Assembly: GCF_005280655.1 (NCBI RefSeq)
Contig: NZ_CP040058.1
Location: 3,279,001 to 3,343,000, forward strand
DNA length: 64,000 nucleotides
DNA from: Anaerostipes rhamnosivorans
GTDB lineage: Bacteria > Bacillota > Clostridia > Lachnospirales > Lachnospiraceae
Direction of reading: 5' to 3'
Shown here: positions 24,517 through 33,703 of the stretch, piece after piece
How the letters are laid out: every line of letters starts with the position of its first letter
Numbering within the stretch: the first letter of the stretch is position 1
Program-made: the position numbers and the translations under genes
The notes under the pieces: generated by a model
Databases searched by the model: none
What the model was told of the DNA's origin: nothing
The model's input: the letters and a program-made list of their open reading frames with translations, nothing else

Positions 24517-26002
24517 TTTTCTCTTCCTCCTGGGTGTCTACAATCTTGTTTAATGTAAAAAATATTGTGGTGCCGGAGCGCAGCTTGCTCTCCGCCCATA
24601 TCTCTCCCCCATGCTCTTCAATGATCTTCTTGCAGATGGAAAGTCCCAGTCCGCTGCCGCCGGCAGAATTCCTGGACATATCTGCCCGGTAAGTCCTTCT
24701 AAAGATATTCGGCAGATCCTCCCTGGAGATGCCGATGCCGTTGTCTTTGATGGCAACCTGAATCTTACGGTCTAACTCCTTTAAGGTGATACTGACTTTT
24801 CCTTTTGCCTTGTTGGTATACTTGCATGCATTGTTGATGATATTGTTCATCACGCGCTTTAACTGTTCTGGGTCAGCCATCACTGCCACATTGGCTGAGC
24901 AGTAATTGCTGTATGAGAACATCATGCCCTTTTGCTCCAGATCCGATCCGATCTCATCCACACAATCTTTAAAATAGGCATTGATGTCAATCTTTCTGAA
25001 GTTATAAGGAATGATGTTAGAATCGATCTTAGAGTATAAGGAAAGCTCATTGATCAGTACATCCATGTCATTGGCCTTATTGTAAATCGTCTTGATATAG
25101 CGGTCCATCTTCTCCGGAGTGTCCGCCACACCGTCCATGATCCCCTCCACATATCCTTTGATGGCCGTGATCGGAGTCTTTAAGTCGTGGGAAATGTTGC
25201 TGATCAGATCCCGGTTCTGCTTTTCATAGATGATCCTTGCCTCGATGGACTCTTTTAATTCCGCCCTCATAGCATTAAAGGAAGCGCAGAGCTCGCCGAT
25301 CTCATCCTTGCTGTTAATCTCCACATCGTCGTCCAGGTTTCCCTCCTTGATCCGGTCGGCTCCCTCTTTCAGTTTCTTCAGCGGACGTATAAACTCCGAG
25401 TACATAAACCAGGAGAGCAGAAAACTGGTGAGGATCAGGATCGCCACAATGGAGAAAAATACCTGACTGATGATATTCTTATAGTGGGGCAGGACCGTCT
25501 CCAGATCGGTCAGGATAAAAGCGGAGCCTTTGCTGCCGTCCGCATAACGGAAATCCTGCTGCTTCACGAGAAAATTCTCCGGTCTTCCAAGGAAAACACC
25601 GCTGTCCTGGCTGCTGATGTCACTGCCGAATCTGGGAAGCTTCTTCTCGGTCTCCGTGTGGTCCTCTTTAGATCCCCGATAGACAATGGTCTTCCCTTTT
25701 CTGACGATCAGATAAGACTCTTTGTTCTTTAACGCTTCATTGATTCGGTTTAAGTATTCTTCACTCTCAAAGTTCTCCGGGTTCTCAATGGCACTCCTCT
25801 TCAGATCGTTAAAGCTGGCCTTTGTCTCGTTGTTCATAGTCTTTAACGGATTGGCAAACCCCTCGATACCGTTGGAATAAATGTTTTCATTGGTTGTCCG
25901 GATATACCCTACACTTAAAGCAGCGATTGATACTACCATTAAAAAAATCGGCAGTATAATCGCTGGCAAAAATATAATTCTGACTTTGTTCACTACTTTC
26001 AT
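24509..26002 (-). CDS. Sensor histidine kinase
   Basis: Membrane sensor kinase of 497 residues. Two transmembrane helices (about 5-30 and 180-200) enclose an extracytoplasmic sensor of about 150 residues. A HAMP domain follows, then HisKA with NISHDLKTPITAIKGYVEG, whose His is autophosphorylated, and an ATPase domain with NNIINNACKYT (N box) and GGSGLGLSICKKI (G box). Start 26002 follows GGGGGTC; the frame extends to 26026 without benefit. The candidate promoter is TATAAT at 26038-26043 on the minus strand, with direct repeats just upstream of its -35 that may bind the partner regulator. Confidence 0.93.
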   Translation of the reverse strand: MKVVNKVRIIFLPAIILPIFLMVVSIAALSVGYIRTTNENIYSNGIEGFANPLKTMNNETKASFNDLKRSAIENPENFESEEYLNRINEALKNKESYLIVRKGKTIVYRGSKEDHTETEKKLPRFGSDISSQDSGVFLGRPENFLVKQQDFRYADGSKGSAFILTDLETVLPHYKNIISQVFFSIVAILILTSFLLSWFMYSEFIRPLKKLKEGADRIKEGNLDDDVEINSKDEIGELCASFNAMRAELKESIEARIIYEKQNRDLISNISHDLKTPITAIKGYVEGIMDGVADTPEKMDRYIKTIYNKANDMDVLINELSLYSKIDSNIIPYNFRKIDINAYFKDCVDEIGSDLEQKGMMFSYSNYCSANVAVMADPEQLKRVMNNIINNACKYTNKAKGKVSITLKELDRKIQVAIKDNGIGISREDLPNIFRRTYRADMSRNSAGGSGLGLSICKKIIEEHGGEIWAESKLRSGTTIFFTLNKIVDTQEEEKNE

Positions 26003-26037
26003 GACCCCCGTACCTTCCTGATGCATTTGGTAGTTCT

Positions 26038-26094
26038 ATTATATCATAGGAAGGTGGGAAAAAGAGAGTTTGTCTAAAGTTTTATGAAGTTTTA
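26038..26094 (-). promoter_or_regulatory. Two-component operon promoter with direct repeats
   Basis: TATAAT at 26038-26043 (minus strand) has only a weak -35. Two exact AAGTTTTA repeats (26077-26084 and 26087-26094, period 10 bp) lie just upstream of the -35 and run through the last codons of coaBC. Direct repeats at helical spacing are typical of OmpR-family sites. Confidence 0.45.
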
Positions 26095-27269
26095 ATAAAA
26101 TCTAAAATTGCATCCGCCACTGCCTCTTTGGACATGATAGGAAGCTGTTTCTCCTGCTCTCTGGTGATCAAAGTCACCACATTGGTGTCTGTGCCGAAGC
26201 CGGCGCCGGACTCTTTTAAATTGTTGGCAACGATCATATCGATCTGCTTCTTCTCCAGTTTCTTTCTGGAATTCTCCAGCATATTCTGGGTCTCCATTGA
26301 AAATCCGCAGATAAACTGGCCTTCTTCTTTGGTATGCCCAAGCTCCTGCAGGATATCCTTTGTCCGCACGAGCGGGATCGACATATCCGTATCGCTTTTC
26401 TTTATTTTTTCATCACTTACCTGGGCAGGTGTGTAGTCTGCCACAGCAGCGGACTTTATGATGATATCCTGGTCCTTTTTTCTTGCCATGACAGCGTCAT
26501 ACATATCCGATGCGCTCACAACCGGGACTGTTTTTACAAACATCGGAGGTTCCATCTCTACAGGACCTGTGACCAGAGTCACATCCGCTCCCCGGAGCAT
26601 GGCTGTCTTTGCCAATGCGTACCCCATCTTTCCCGTGGAATGGTTGGTAATATAGCGTACCGGGCAGATTGCTTCCCTTGTGGGTCCTGCCGTGACCAGG
26701 ACCTTCTTTCCCGCAAGGTCCTTCGGTCGTCCCACCGCCCGTTCTATATAGGCCATAAGAATTTCTTCCGACGGCATCTTGCCGGCGCCGGTATCACCGC
26801 AGGCCAGATGTCCGCTGGCTGGTTCAATGACCGTGTAGCCGTAGGTCCTGAGTTTCTCAAGATTATCCTGCAGGATCGGGTTTTCATACATATTTGTATT
26901 CATGGCCGGAGCAATCAGTACCGGGCTCTTGCACGCCATCACTGTCGTGGTCAGCATATCATCGGCGATGCCTCCTGCGATCTTCCCGATGACATTGGCA
27001 GAAGCCGGGGCGATCAGCATCAGGTCCGCCTTCTTTGCCAGAGACACATGGGCCACATGAAATTGAAAATTCCGGTCAAAAGTCTCCACCAGGCATTTGG
27101 TGTTGGTCAGTGATTCAAATGCGATGGGATTGATAAAATTCGTCGCATTTTCTGTCATGATGACATGGACTTCGCATCCTCTTTTTATGAGCATACTCGC
27201 CATATTCGCCATTTTGTAGGCCGCCACACTGCCTGTGACGCCCAGGACAATTGTTTTTCCACTCAGCAT
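26082..27269 (-). CDS. coaBC: Bifunctional phosphopantothenoylcysteine decarboxylase / synthetase
   Basis: Couples 4'-phosphopantothenate to cysteine and decarboxylates the product to 4'-phosphopantetheine for CoA. The N-terminal CoaC half has the flavoprotein start TIVLGVTGSVAAYK, the catalytic His in FHVAHVSLAKKAD near 75 and MNTNMYENP near 125. The C-terminal CoaB half has VTAGPTREAICPVRYITNHS near 195 and a Rossmann-like CTP site. Start 27269 follows AGGAGA; a longer frame overlaps panD. It is last in the pan operon, 10 nt after panD. Confidence 0.95.
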   Translation of the reverse strand: MLSGKTIVLGVTGSVAAYKMANMASMLIKRGCEVHVIMTENATNFINPIAFESLTNTKCLVETFDRNFQFHVAHVSLAKKADLMLIAPASANVIGKIAGGIADDMLTTTVMACKSPVLIAPAMNTNMYENPILQDNLEKLRTYGYTVIEPASGHLACGDTGAGKMPSEEILMAYIERAVGRPKDLAGKKVLVTAGPTREAICPVRYITNHSTGKMGYALAKTAMLRGADVTLVTGPVEMEPPMFVKTVPVVSASDMYDAVMARKKDQDIIIKSAAVADYTPAQVSDEKIKKSDTDMSIPLVRTKDILQELGHTKEEGQFICGFSMETQNMLENSRKKLEKKQIDMIVANNLKESGAGFGTDTNVVTLITREQEKQLPIMSKEAVADAILDFIKTS

Positions 27270-27279
27270 AATCTTTCTC

Positions 27280-27669
27280 CTACATATCCTCCAGCCGGCC
27301 ATGCTTTTCATAGCTGGTCAGACGGGTGATCTTATTGTTGTCGTCCACAAATACCACTTTTGGTTTGTGTTCTTTCGCTTCTTCCGGTGTCAACTCAGCA
27401 TAGCACATAATGATGATCTTGTCTCCCTGGGAAACGCAACGGGCCGCCGCCCCGTTCAGGCAGATCATCCCGCTTCCCGGCTCTCCGGCGATGGTATAGG
27501 TTTCAAACCTGCTCCCGTTGTTGATATCAACGATGGCTACCTTTTCATATTCCAGAATACCTGCCGCATCTAGAAGTTCTGGGTCCACAGTAATGCTGCC
27601 CACATAGTCAAGCTCCGCCTGCCTGACCGTTGCCCTGTGGATCTTTCCTTTTAACATAGTAAGCTTCAT
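27280..27669 (-). CDS. panD: Aspartate 1-decarboxylase precursor
   Basis: Makes beta-alanine from L-aspartate for pantothenate synthesis. The 129-residue proenzyme has the self-cleavage site YVGSITVD (Gly-Ser near residue 27-28) that generates the pyruvoyl group, and the conserved [17 protein letters not shown] near 75-90. AAGGAGAAG lies 7 nt upstream of the ATG at 27669. It is coupled with panC upstream and coaBC downstream. Confidence 0.96.
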   Translation of the reverse strand: MKLTMLKGKIHRATVRQAELDYVGSITVDPELLDAAGILEYEKVAIVDINNGSRFETYTIAGEPGSGMICLNGAAARCVSQGDKIIIMCYAELTPEEAKEHKPKVVFVDDNNKITRLTSYEKHGRLEDM

Positions 27670-27679
27670 AATCTTCTCC

Positions 27680-28516
27680 TTACACTAACACGTTGTCGAT
27701 CAATCTGGTTTTTCCTATATAGACTGCCATAGCGAGCATACATCCACCAGTGAGCCTCTCCACCGGCTGCATGGACAAAGCGTCCACAGCCTCCACATAA
27801 TCAATCCTTGCCAAAGGCTCTGACTGTATCTTTTCCTTCATAGCAAGGACCACTTTCGCAGCGTCCTTCTCCGTCTCTGCCATCTCTGCCCCCAGGCGGA
27901 CTGCCTGATTTAAGATCAATGCGGCCTTTCTCTCCTCCGGTGAGAGATATGTATTTCTGGAACTCTTTGCAAGACCGTCCTCTTCCCTGACGATAGGGCA
28001 TCCCACGATCTGGATATCCATATTCAGGTCCCGCACCATCCGTCTTATGACAGCCAGCTGCTGTCCGTCCTTTTGTCCGAAATATGCTCTGTCCGGAGTT
28101 ACGATATTAAACAACTTTGTGACCACGGTACAAACACCCCGGAAATGAACCGGTCTGGTCCTTCCGCAGAGCCCTTCAGTCAGAGTGTCCATGTCAACAA
28201 AGGAGCAGAAATCATCTGCATACATCTCTTCCGGTTCCGGATGAAAGATCAGATCAACCCCGGCGCTCTCGCAGATCTCTGCGTCGTGTTCAAGGTCTCT
28301 CGGATATTCAGCCAGATCCTCTGTGGGGCCAAACTGCATCGGGTTCACAAAAATACTCACAACCACTTTGTCGTTTTCTTTCCTGGCACAGTCCATCAGG
28401 CTCTTATGCCCTTCATGGAGATACCCCATGGTCGGCACCATCCCTACGCTCTGTCCCAGGCTTTTCCACTCTTTTACTTGCTTCCTCACTTCATTTATAG
28501 TCTTGACAATCTTCAT
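27680..28516 (-). CDS. panC: Pantothenate synthetase
   Basis: Ligates pantoate and beta-alanine using ATP. The 278-residue protein has the nucleotide-binding [14 protein letters not shown] near 29-42 (HIGH-like), [16 protein letters not shown] near 55-70 for pantoate, and KSSRNTYLS near 184 as the KMSKS-like loop. It lies 10 nt after panB and 10 nt before panD. Confidence 0.96.
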   Translation of the reverse strand: MKIVKTINEVRKQVKEWKSLGQSVGMVPTMGYLHEGHKSLMDCARKENDKVVVSIFVNPMQFGPTEDLAEYPRDLEHDAEICESAGVDLIFHPEPEEMYADDFCSFVDMDTLTEGLCGRTRPVHFRGVCTVVTKLFNIVTPDRAYFGQKDGQQLAVIRRMVRDLNMDIQIVGCPIVREEDGLAKSSRNTYLSPEERKAALILNQAVRLGAEMAETEKDAAKVVLAMKEKIQSEPLARIDYVEAVDALSMQPVERLTGGCMLAMAVYIGKTRLIDNVLV

Positions 28517-28526
28517 GGCTCTCTCC

Positions 28527-29354
28527 TTAATACAACTTTTCTATCACATCATCGCTGATGGCAAATGTATGCCGTTCCTCCGGGAATGTCCCGTCCCCAA
28601 CGGCCTTGATATATTCCACTACTGCTTCCTTCATAGCCGGCCCTACATTACCGAACTGCTTCACAAACTTCGGAACAAAATCCCCGTACATGTTCAGCAT
28701 ATCCTGATAGACAAGGACCTGCCCGTCACATCCGGCCCCGGCTCCGATACCGATGGTCGGAATATGAAGTTTCTCTGAGATAAGTGCGGCAAGCTTTGCA
28801 GGAACACATTCCAGCACCACCGCAAATGCTCCGGCTGTCTCAACTGCGAGGGCGTCTTCCAGAAGCTTTTTGGCTGCCTCTTCACTCTTTCCCTGTACCT
28901 TAAAGCCTCCGAAAGCATTGACAGATTGAGGGGTCAGCCCTATGTGCGCCACGACCGGGATCGATGCCTTCACAATGGCTTCAATGTGCGGGCATACATC
29001 CTTTCCTCCCTCCAGCTTTACTGCTGTGGCCTCTGTCTCTTTCATAATCCTTCCCGCATTTACCACGGCATCATAGACTGAGGTCTGATAGGACATAAAC
29101 GGCATATCTACTACCACAAGGGCGTTCTTCGCACCTCTTGCCACTGCAGCCCCGTGATGGATCATGTCATCCACAGTGACCGGGATCGTCGTATCGTAGC
29201 CAAGCATGACCATTCCGAGAGAGTCTCCCACAAGAATAGAGTGGATGCCTGCCTCGTCAAACAACTTTGCCGTAGAATAGTCATAGGCTGTGAGCATGGA
29301 GATCTTCTCCCCATTGTCTTTCATCTTCTGAAATGTACTGACTGTGTTCTTCAA
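28527..29354 (-). CDS. panB: 3-methyl-2-oxobutanoate hydroxymethyltransferase
   Basis: Adds a hydroxymethyl group from 5,10-methylene-THF to 2-ketoisovalerate to give ketopantoate. The 275-residue protein has [18 protein letters not shown] near 20-37, [15 protein letters not shown] near 43-57 with the metal-binding Asp, and [19 protein letters not shown] near 200. Its ATG overlaps the stop of the reductase gene by 4 nt, so they are translationally coupled. Confidence 0.97.
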   Translation of the reverse strand: MKNTVSTFQKMKDNGEKISMLTAYDYSTAKLFDEAGIHSILVGDSLGMVMLGYDTTIPVTVDDMIHHGAAVARGAKNALVVVDMPFMSYQTSVYDAVVNAGRIMKETEATAVKLEGGKDVCPHIEAIVKASIPVVAHIGLTPQSVNAFGGFKVQGKSEEAAKKLLEDALAVETAGAFAVVLECVPAKLAALISEKLHIPTIGIGAGAGCDGQVLVYQDMLNMYGDFVPKFVKQFGNVGPAMKEAVVEYIKAVGDGTFPEERHTFAISDDVIEKLY

Positions 29355-30199
29355 TGTTCTTCCTCCAATATTCTCTCCATATGTTCATAACTCCTGGACG
29401 GATGCCTGTCTTTTGCAATCCTGACCAATTCCCTGCAAAGAGGAACATAGATCTCCTTTTCCTCCCCGGACAGGGCACCCAAATGTCTCGTCACCGTGGA
29501 TACATCATTGCGCTCCACCGGGCCTGTCAGAGCCTCTTTGGGGCCTGAATCAAGAATATTCTCAAGATTCTGCCGTACTAAAGGTGCAAGGGCGGCAAGC
29601 CCTTCCTGCGGGGTAAAACCACAGTCTTGTAAAAGGTTCAAAGCCTGGTTCATCAGGGCTGCCATCTGATTGGATGCCATAACTGCCGCTGCATGATAAC
29701 GGACCTTCTTCTCCGCCTGGATCTCTACAATCCGGTTGGGAAGCGGACTCAAAAAAGAAAGCATCTGATCCTTGTGCGCCTGCTCACCTTCCAGAGTAAA
29801 TAAAGCCTTGCTGAGTTCTTCATATGAAGTTGTTTTACTGTTAAATGGAAACATTGGATGGATAGAATAGCCGTAAGCCCCTGCTTCGGTTATTTCAGAG
29901 AAAATAGCGGAACTTAGAGATCCGCTGCAGTGACAGATAAACTTTTCCCGGACCGGAAAAGTTCTGAGCTGTTCCCACACGCCTGCGATCTGGCTGTCGG
30001 GAACCGTAATGAAAAGAACATCACACATTGATAATAATTTGTCAAACGTATCAAAATGTATTGTGCCTGTTTCTTTGGCCGCCTGTCGGGCTGACTCCCC
30101 GCTGCGGCTTAAGTACCCCACTACCGGGATACCAAAATGTACGAAATACCTGCCTAAGGAACAGCCTGCTTTGCCTGCTCCGATAAATCCTGCTTTCAT
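29351..30199 (-). CDS. panG: PanG-type (DUF2520) ketopantoate reductase
   Basis: Predicted NADPH-dependent reductase of ketopantoate to pantoate. The 282-residue protein begins with the Rossmann motif [13 protein letters not shown], has ITVPDSQI near 77, and a C-terminal DUF2520 helical domain with HPMFPF near 115 and [18 protein letters not shown] near 170. It is not the classical PanE family. PanG proteins of this type were described as an alternative ketopantoate reductase in Francisella and noted in some Firmicutes. Being the first gene of a panB-panC-panD operon that otherwise lacks the reductase makes this role likely. Confidence 0.82.
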   Translation of the reverse strand: MKAGFIGAGKAGCSLGRYFVHFGIPVVGYLSRSGESARQAAKETGTIHFDTFDKLLSMCDVLFITVPDSQIAGVWEQLRTFPVREKFICHCSGSLSSAIFSEITEAGAYGYSIHPMFPFNSKTTSYEELSKALFTLEGEQAHKDQMLSFLSPLPNRIVEIQAEKKVRYHAAAVMASNQMAALMNQALNLLQDCGFTPQEGLAALAPLVRQNLENILDSGPKEALTGPVERNDVSTVTRHLGALSGEEKEIYVPLCRELVRIAKDRHPSRSYEHMERILEEEH

Positions 30200-30286
30200 A
30201 CGGAAATATCACCTGCCTTTATGAGGTGATGTCCTTTAAAAATTTGTTCACTGGTATGATTTCTCTACGGAATACCATCCAAGGGT

Positions 30287-30315
30287 ACTATATCACCTCA
30301 TATTTGAATAAGCAA
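30287..30315 (-). promoter_or_regulatory. pan operon promoter with AGGTGAT repeats
   Basis: Minus strand TTGCTT (30310-30315) and TATAGT (30287-30292) are 17 nt apart. ATGAGGTGATAT (30290-30301) overlaps the -10. An inverted copy lies at 30221-30230 and a direct AGGTGATAT at 30206-30214 in the leader. Three copies of the same 7-mer suggest an operator, or a long-range stem in the 80-nt leader. Confidence 0.55.
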
Positions 30316-30330
30316 GGAAAAATACAATGT

Positions 30331-30359
30331 TTGAATTGTTCTTTTTTATTTGCTATAAT
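30331..30359 (+). promoter_or_regulatory. AEC transporter promoter
   Basis: TTGAAT (30331-30336) and TATAAT (30354-30359), 17 nt apart on the plus strand. The start codon at 30378 is only 18 nt after the -10, giving a very short leader that still holds GGAGG. Confidence 0.7.
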
Positions 30360-30377
30360 CTCTCCCGGAGGAAACCT

Positions 30378-31316
30378 ATGAACGATTTTATTTTCAGCTT
30401 AAATTCTACTGTCCCCGTCTTTTTTATGATCTTCCTCGGATGGCTCCTGAAAGAGAAGGGATGGTTTAACGAAAACTTTGTAAACACAGCCAACAAGTTT
30501 GTATTCAATGCAGCGCTTCCCGCACTTTTGTTCCGCGATATTTCCAGCGCTCCTTTAAAACAGGCATTCAACTTAAAATACTTTCTGTTCTGCATGATCG
30601 TAACCACTCTGATGTTTTTAGGTATCTGGATCCTTGCAGAATTGTTGATAAAGGACAAGACTATGATCGGGGCCTTTGTACAGGCCTCTTTCCGAGGCAG
30701 CGCAGCGATCCTTGGTATCGCATTTATTGAAAATATTTATGGACACTCCACGATGGGACCGCTGATGATCGTAGCCAGCGTCCCTCTGTATAATATTTTC
30801 TCTGTCATTGTGCTGACCGTGCGTGGACCCGGCTCCGGCTCCGGCAGTTTTAGGTCCGCTTTTAAAAATATCATTCGAAATCCGATCATCTTGGGGATCC
30901 TGGCCGGTCTTCCGTTTTCTTACCTGGCTGTGGATTTCCCTCCCGTGATCGACAAATGCCTCAATGAACTGGCCGTGACGGCTACGCCTGTGGCATTGCT
31001 CTGCGTGGGGGCCGGTTTTGAGGGAGCCAAGGCCTTAAGGAAGCTTGGTCCTACCATGACCGCTGCTGCCATTAAGCTTTTTATCCTGCCACTTATCTTC
31101 CTTCCCCCGGCCGTCTATTTTGGATTCCGTGGAGAAGGACTGATCGCTATCCTGATTATGCTGGGCTCTCCGACCACGGTGAGCTGCTATGTCATGGCCA
31201 AAGCAATGGACAACGACCATGCCCTGACTTCCAGCATTGTGGTAGCCGCAACCGTATTATCGTCCGTCAGTCTCACATTATGGGTTTATTTGTTGCGGAT
31301 GTTTTCCTTTATCTGA
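30378..31316 (+). CDS. AEC-family (auxin efflux carrier-like) transporter
   Basis: Membrane transporter of 312 residues with about ten hydrophobic segments in two five-helix halves. The first half includes FNAALPALLFRDIS, and NELAVTATPVALLCVGAGF in the second half is the characteristic crossover region of AEC proteins. Substrates in bacteria are mainly dicarboxylates such as malate; specificity here is unknown. Start 30378 is set by CCCGGAGGAAACCT directly upstream; a frame extending to 30327 overlaps the promoter and is rejected. Confidence 0.88.
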   Translation: MNDFIFSLNSTVPVFFMIFLGWLLKEKGWFNENFVNTANKFVFNAALPALLFRDISSAPLKQAFNLKYFLFCMIVTTLMFLGIWILAELLIKDKTMIGAFVQASFRGSAAILGIAFIENIYGHSTMGPLMIVASVPLYNIFSVIVLTVRGPGSGSGSFRSAFKNIIRNPIILGILAGLPFSYLAVDFPPVIDKCLNELAVTATPVALLCVGAGFEGAKALRKLGPTMTAAAIKLFILPLIFLPPAVYFGFRGEGLIAILIMLGSPTTVSCYVMAKAMDNDHALTSSIVVAATVLSSVSLTLWVYLLRMFSFI

Positions 31317-31381
31317 TATAATCATTGTGAAGGACAATAGAAAAATAAGAGAAATAACCAAGGAAAGAGAGGAGCGTGCTT

Positions 31382-32014
31382 ATGAAAGATGTAAAAGAAC
31401 GTTCTGCAAAGATTTACAATAAAAAAGCTGAAAAATATGAGAAGACCATCAGCGGCAAGATGTCTGTTTCCCTGGAGCAGGAAATGATCAAAAAGATCTG
31501 CGTTCGGGACAACGACAAGATACTGGATGTAGGCTGCGGCACAGGAACCCTGCTGTCCGGTCTGACGCGCTGGAGAAATGCCGAGGGGTACGGAGTGGAT
31601 GTTTCTGAGGAGATGATCCGCAGAGCCAGCGCCGACTTCCCGGATCTGCATTTCCAGGTGGCAAGCAGCGATGATCTGGATTTTGAAGACAACACGTTCC
31701 GTATCATCACCGTGTGCAGTGCATTCCACCATTTCCCCAACCAGGCGGAATTCATCCAGAAAGCTGCCAGACTGCTGACCCCGGGAGGACGTCTCTATAT
31801 CGGTGTCGTGGCCTTCCCCGAGCTCATAAGGATTTCCGGGAACATTGCGGACAAGGTACTTCCGTCCTGTAAGGTCAAACGGCCATCTACCCATGAGATC
31901 CTGGGTATGTTTAAAGCTGCCGGACTCACAAAGTTCCGGGTACATAAACTAAAAAAACTGCTCATGATCTCGGCAAAAAAGCCGGAATCCGAGGCTTTGC
32001 CTTCTGAGGCATAA
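31382..32014 (+). CDS. Class I SAM-dependent methyltransferase
   Basis: Predicted methyltransferase of 210 residues. SAM-binding motif I is ILDVGCGTGTLLSG near residue 44, the acidic loop is GVDVSEEMI near 66, and post-motif elements (VCSAFHHFPN near 103, LLTPGGRLYIG near 128) resemble the UbiE/BioC group. The substrate is unknown; the closeness of bioD-bioY on the other strand is suggestive of BioC but not evidence, because it diverges in length. Start 31382 is 7 nt after GAGGAG; an upstream GTG at 31376 is too close. Confidence 0.82.
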   Translation: MKDVKERSAKIYNKKAEKYEKTISGKMSVSLEQEMIKKICVRDNDKILDVGCGTGTLLSGLTRWRNAEGYGVDVSEEMIRRASADFPDLHFQVASSDDLDFEDNTFRIITVCSAFHHFPNQAEFIQKAARLLTPGGRLYIGVVAFPELIRISGNIADKVLPSCKVKRPSTHEILGMFKAAGLTKFRVHKLKKLLMISAKKPESEALPSEA

Positions 32015-32020
32015 CTTATG

Positions 32021-32053
32021 AAATTCCCTCATTTGATTTGAGGGAATTTTTTG
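32021..32053. terminator. Bidirectional terminator
   Basis: AAATTCCCTCA/TGAGGGAATTT with a 7-nt loop, followed by TTTTTTG on the plus strand. It separates the converging methyltransferase and bioD genes. Confidence 0.85.
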
Positions 32054-32056
32054 TTT

Positions 32057-32719
32057 TCACAAAAAGCAGCTGACATCTATTTCCTCTGCGTCATCAGCCA
32101 CACCGGTCACTTTTATACCTGTCAAACGCTCAATCTGATACCGGTTGTCCTCATGGATCAGATCTCCTCTTTTAAAATGATTCATCACGATTCCGCAGAT
32201 CTCAAAACCTTTCATCGCCGCATATTCTGCCGTGGTCACGGCTGCCTGGATGGCACCCAGTCCGGAAGGCGCCACGATCAACAGCTGAAACCCTGTCAGA
32301 GTTGCCACATCGGTGAGCATCATCATCTCATCATCATCTGCCCTCAGCGGACAGACAATTCCGCCACAGCCTTCAGCCACCACATAGTCAAACCTCTTCT
32401 GAATCTCCAAAAAACTCTGTGAGACCACATCTTTCTCAATCGGCCTTCCGCTCATTTTAGCCGCCAGATGTGGGGAGACCGATGGTTCATAGACGTATGC
32501 CACATACTGGTCCGGCGGACCAGAAAGCCCCGATTTCCTGCACACATAATCCGCGTCCCCCGGCACCAGCCTGTCTTCTGACCAGACAGCTCCGCTTAAG
32601 GCCGGTTTGAAGTACCCAGCGTCGATCCCCTGCCTGCGCAGAGTTTTTACGAGCAAGGCAGAAATATATGTCTTTCCTATATCTGTGCCAGTCGCCGTCA
32701 CAAAAATACCGTTTTTCAT
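32057..32719 (-). CDS. bioD: Dethiobiotin synthetase
   Basis: ATP-dependent ring closure of 7,8-diaminopelargonate with CO2 in biotin synthesis. The 220-residue protein starts IFVTATGTDIGKTYISALL, the P-loop of BioD, and has EGCGGIVCPL near 114 and LIVAPSGLGAIQAAV near 148 with family-typical residues. Its start overlaps the bioY stop by 4 nt, so expression is coupled and under the upstream BirA-type operator. Other bio genes are not in the window. Confidence 0.95.
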   Translation of the reverse strand: MKNGIFVTATGTDIGKTYISALLVKTLRRQGIDAGYFKPALSGAVWSEDRLVPGDADYVCRKSGLSGPPDQYVAYVYEPSVSPHLAAKMSGRPIEKDVVSQSFLEIQKRFDYVVAEGCGGIVCPLRADDDEMMMLTDVATLTGFQLLIVAPSGLGAIQAAVTTAEYAAMKGFEICGIVMNHFKRGDLIHEDNRYQIERLTGIKVTGVADDAEEIDVSCFL

Positions 32720-33294
32720 ACTCTATGGCCCTCCCCTAACAGGTCTGTGCCCAGGTATGCTTTTACCCTTTCTGCAAATGCAGAGGCGGCCACACACAGC
32801 AATGCATCTCCCGGCAGATCCAGGGGAAATGCAGACAGTATCACAGCAGCAAATGGTGTTTTCTGCCCTAAATATGTATTCAAAATCATATACTTATAAC
32901 TGAATCCGATCAAGTAGGTAACAGCCATCCCTGCGAAAGCAGCAGGCAAATATGCTCTGAGTCCCTCCCTCCTTTGCCTGCCGCAAAGAATTCCCGTGAT
33001 CCAGGCCCCGGCAATAAATCCAATGAGATATCCAAAGCTTGGCCGCAGCATATACTGTATGCCTCCTCCCGCCGCAAAAACAGGAACCCCGGCAAGTCCC
33101 ACAAGGACATAAATTCCCATAGAAATACTCCCGTACCTTGGGCCGAGAAGCATCCCTGCAAGCAGTACAAATAAAAATTGAAGAGTAAAATAGTCCATAA
33201 ACGGCACCGGGATCTGAATGAATGCTCCAGCCGCAGTCAGGGCAGCAAACATACCGCACAACACAATCCATCGGGTTTCCATAGTTTTTCTCAA
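32716..33294 (-). CDS. bioY: Biotin transporter substrate-binding subunit BioY
   Basis: S component of an ECF-type biotin transporter, 192 residues, with about six transmembrane helices. FAALTAAGAFIQIPVPFMDYFTLQ (residues near 14-37; key IPVP and TLQ) and GSISMGIYVLVGLAGVPVFA near 70 are diagnostic. No EcfA or EcfT gene is adjacent, so it uses shared energising modules or works alone. It appears to start at TTG (33294), 8 nt after AAAGGGG; an ATG at 33282 lacks a placed SD. Confidence 0.95.
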   Translation of the reverse strand: MRKTMETRWIVLCGMFAALTAAGAFIQIPVPFMDYFTLQFLFVLLAGMLLGPRYGSISMGIYVLVGLAGVPVFAAGGGIQYMLRPSFGYLIGFIAGAWITGILCGRQRREGLRAYLPAAFAGMAVTYLIGFSYKYMILNTYLGQKTPFAAVILSAFPLDLPGDALLCVAASAFAERVKAYLGTDLLGEGHRV

Positions 33295-33340
33295 AACGAT
33301 TTCCCCTTTCCTTTCGTTAAACTCATTTCGTAACCCGCTT

Positions 33341-33394
33341 ATTGTATCATTTCGCCTTTCTATTGTAAACTATTTTTGATTATTTGGTTTACAA
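33341..33394 (-). promoter_or_regulatory. bioY promoter with BirA operator
   Basis: TTGTAAAC (33363-33370) and GTTTACAA (33387-33394) are an exact inverted repeat with a 16-nt gap, matching the BirA operator. One half-site overlaps the -35 TTTACA (33364-33369, minus strand), 17 nt from TACAAT (33341-33346). Biotin-loaded BirA should therefore block bioY-bioD transcription. Confidence 0.88.
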
Positions 33395-33411
33395 TACATC
33401 TCGCAAATCCG

Positions 33412-33528
33412 CTACATCAGCATGACCTGAAAGATCAAGAGCATGGTGATCCCCAGTGAGATCAATAAGATGGATCTGTAAAAGTCTTTCATTTCCTTTG
33501 TTTTTTCTTTGTTCCATTTATTTCTCAT
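33412..33528 (-). CDS. 38-residue single-pass membrane protein (copy 2)
   Basis: Short ORF starting MRNKWNKEKTKEMKD and ending in a transmembrane helix (FYRSILLISLGITMLL). AAGGAGAG lies 9 nt upstream of the ATG. It is the same length as the ORF at 33704-33820 and shares 16 of 38 residues at identical positions, including the FY-S-LLI-GI-ML pattern. The conservation supports both as real genes. Function unknown. Confidence 0.7.
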   Translation of the reverse strand: MRNKWNKEKTKEMKDFYRSILLISLGITMLLIFQVMLM

Positions 33529-33630
33529 CTGTACTCTCTCCTTACATCTATCTTGATAAATTAGACGCCTGAAAAAACGAAAAAGTTGCATTTCATTTCT
33601 CTATTTGTATTTATGGTTCCCGGATGAAAC

Positions 33631-33680
33631 GAAAAAAAAGAAGGTATTTTACGGAATACACCCGTAAAATTCCCTCTTCT
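33631..33680 (-). terminator. Terminator between the two 38-residue genes
   Basis: Minus strand ATTTTACGG/CCGTAAAAT hairpin extended by GAAGAGGG/CCTTCTT-type pairing, followed by eight T. It follows copy 1 (33704-33820). Confidence 0.8.
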
Positions 33681-33703
33681 TAATTGATATGTATCCTCGG
33701 CAG

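Noticed and set aside
26334..27113. 259-codon plus-strand ORF opposite coaBC
   Set aside because: It is a mirror frame of a well-conserved gene; composition is rich in His, Arg and Cys, and no domain is recognisable.
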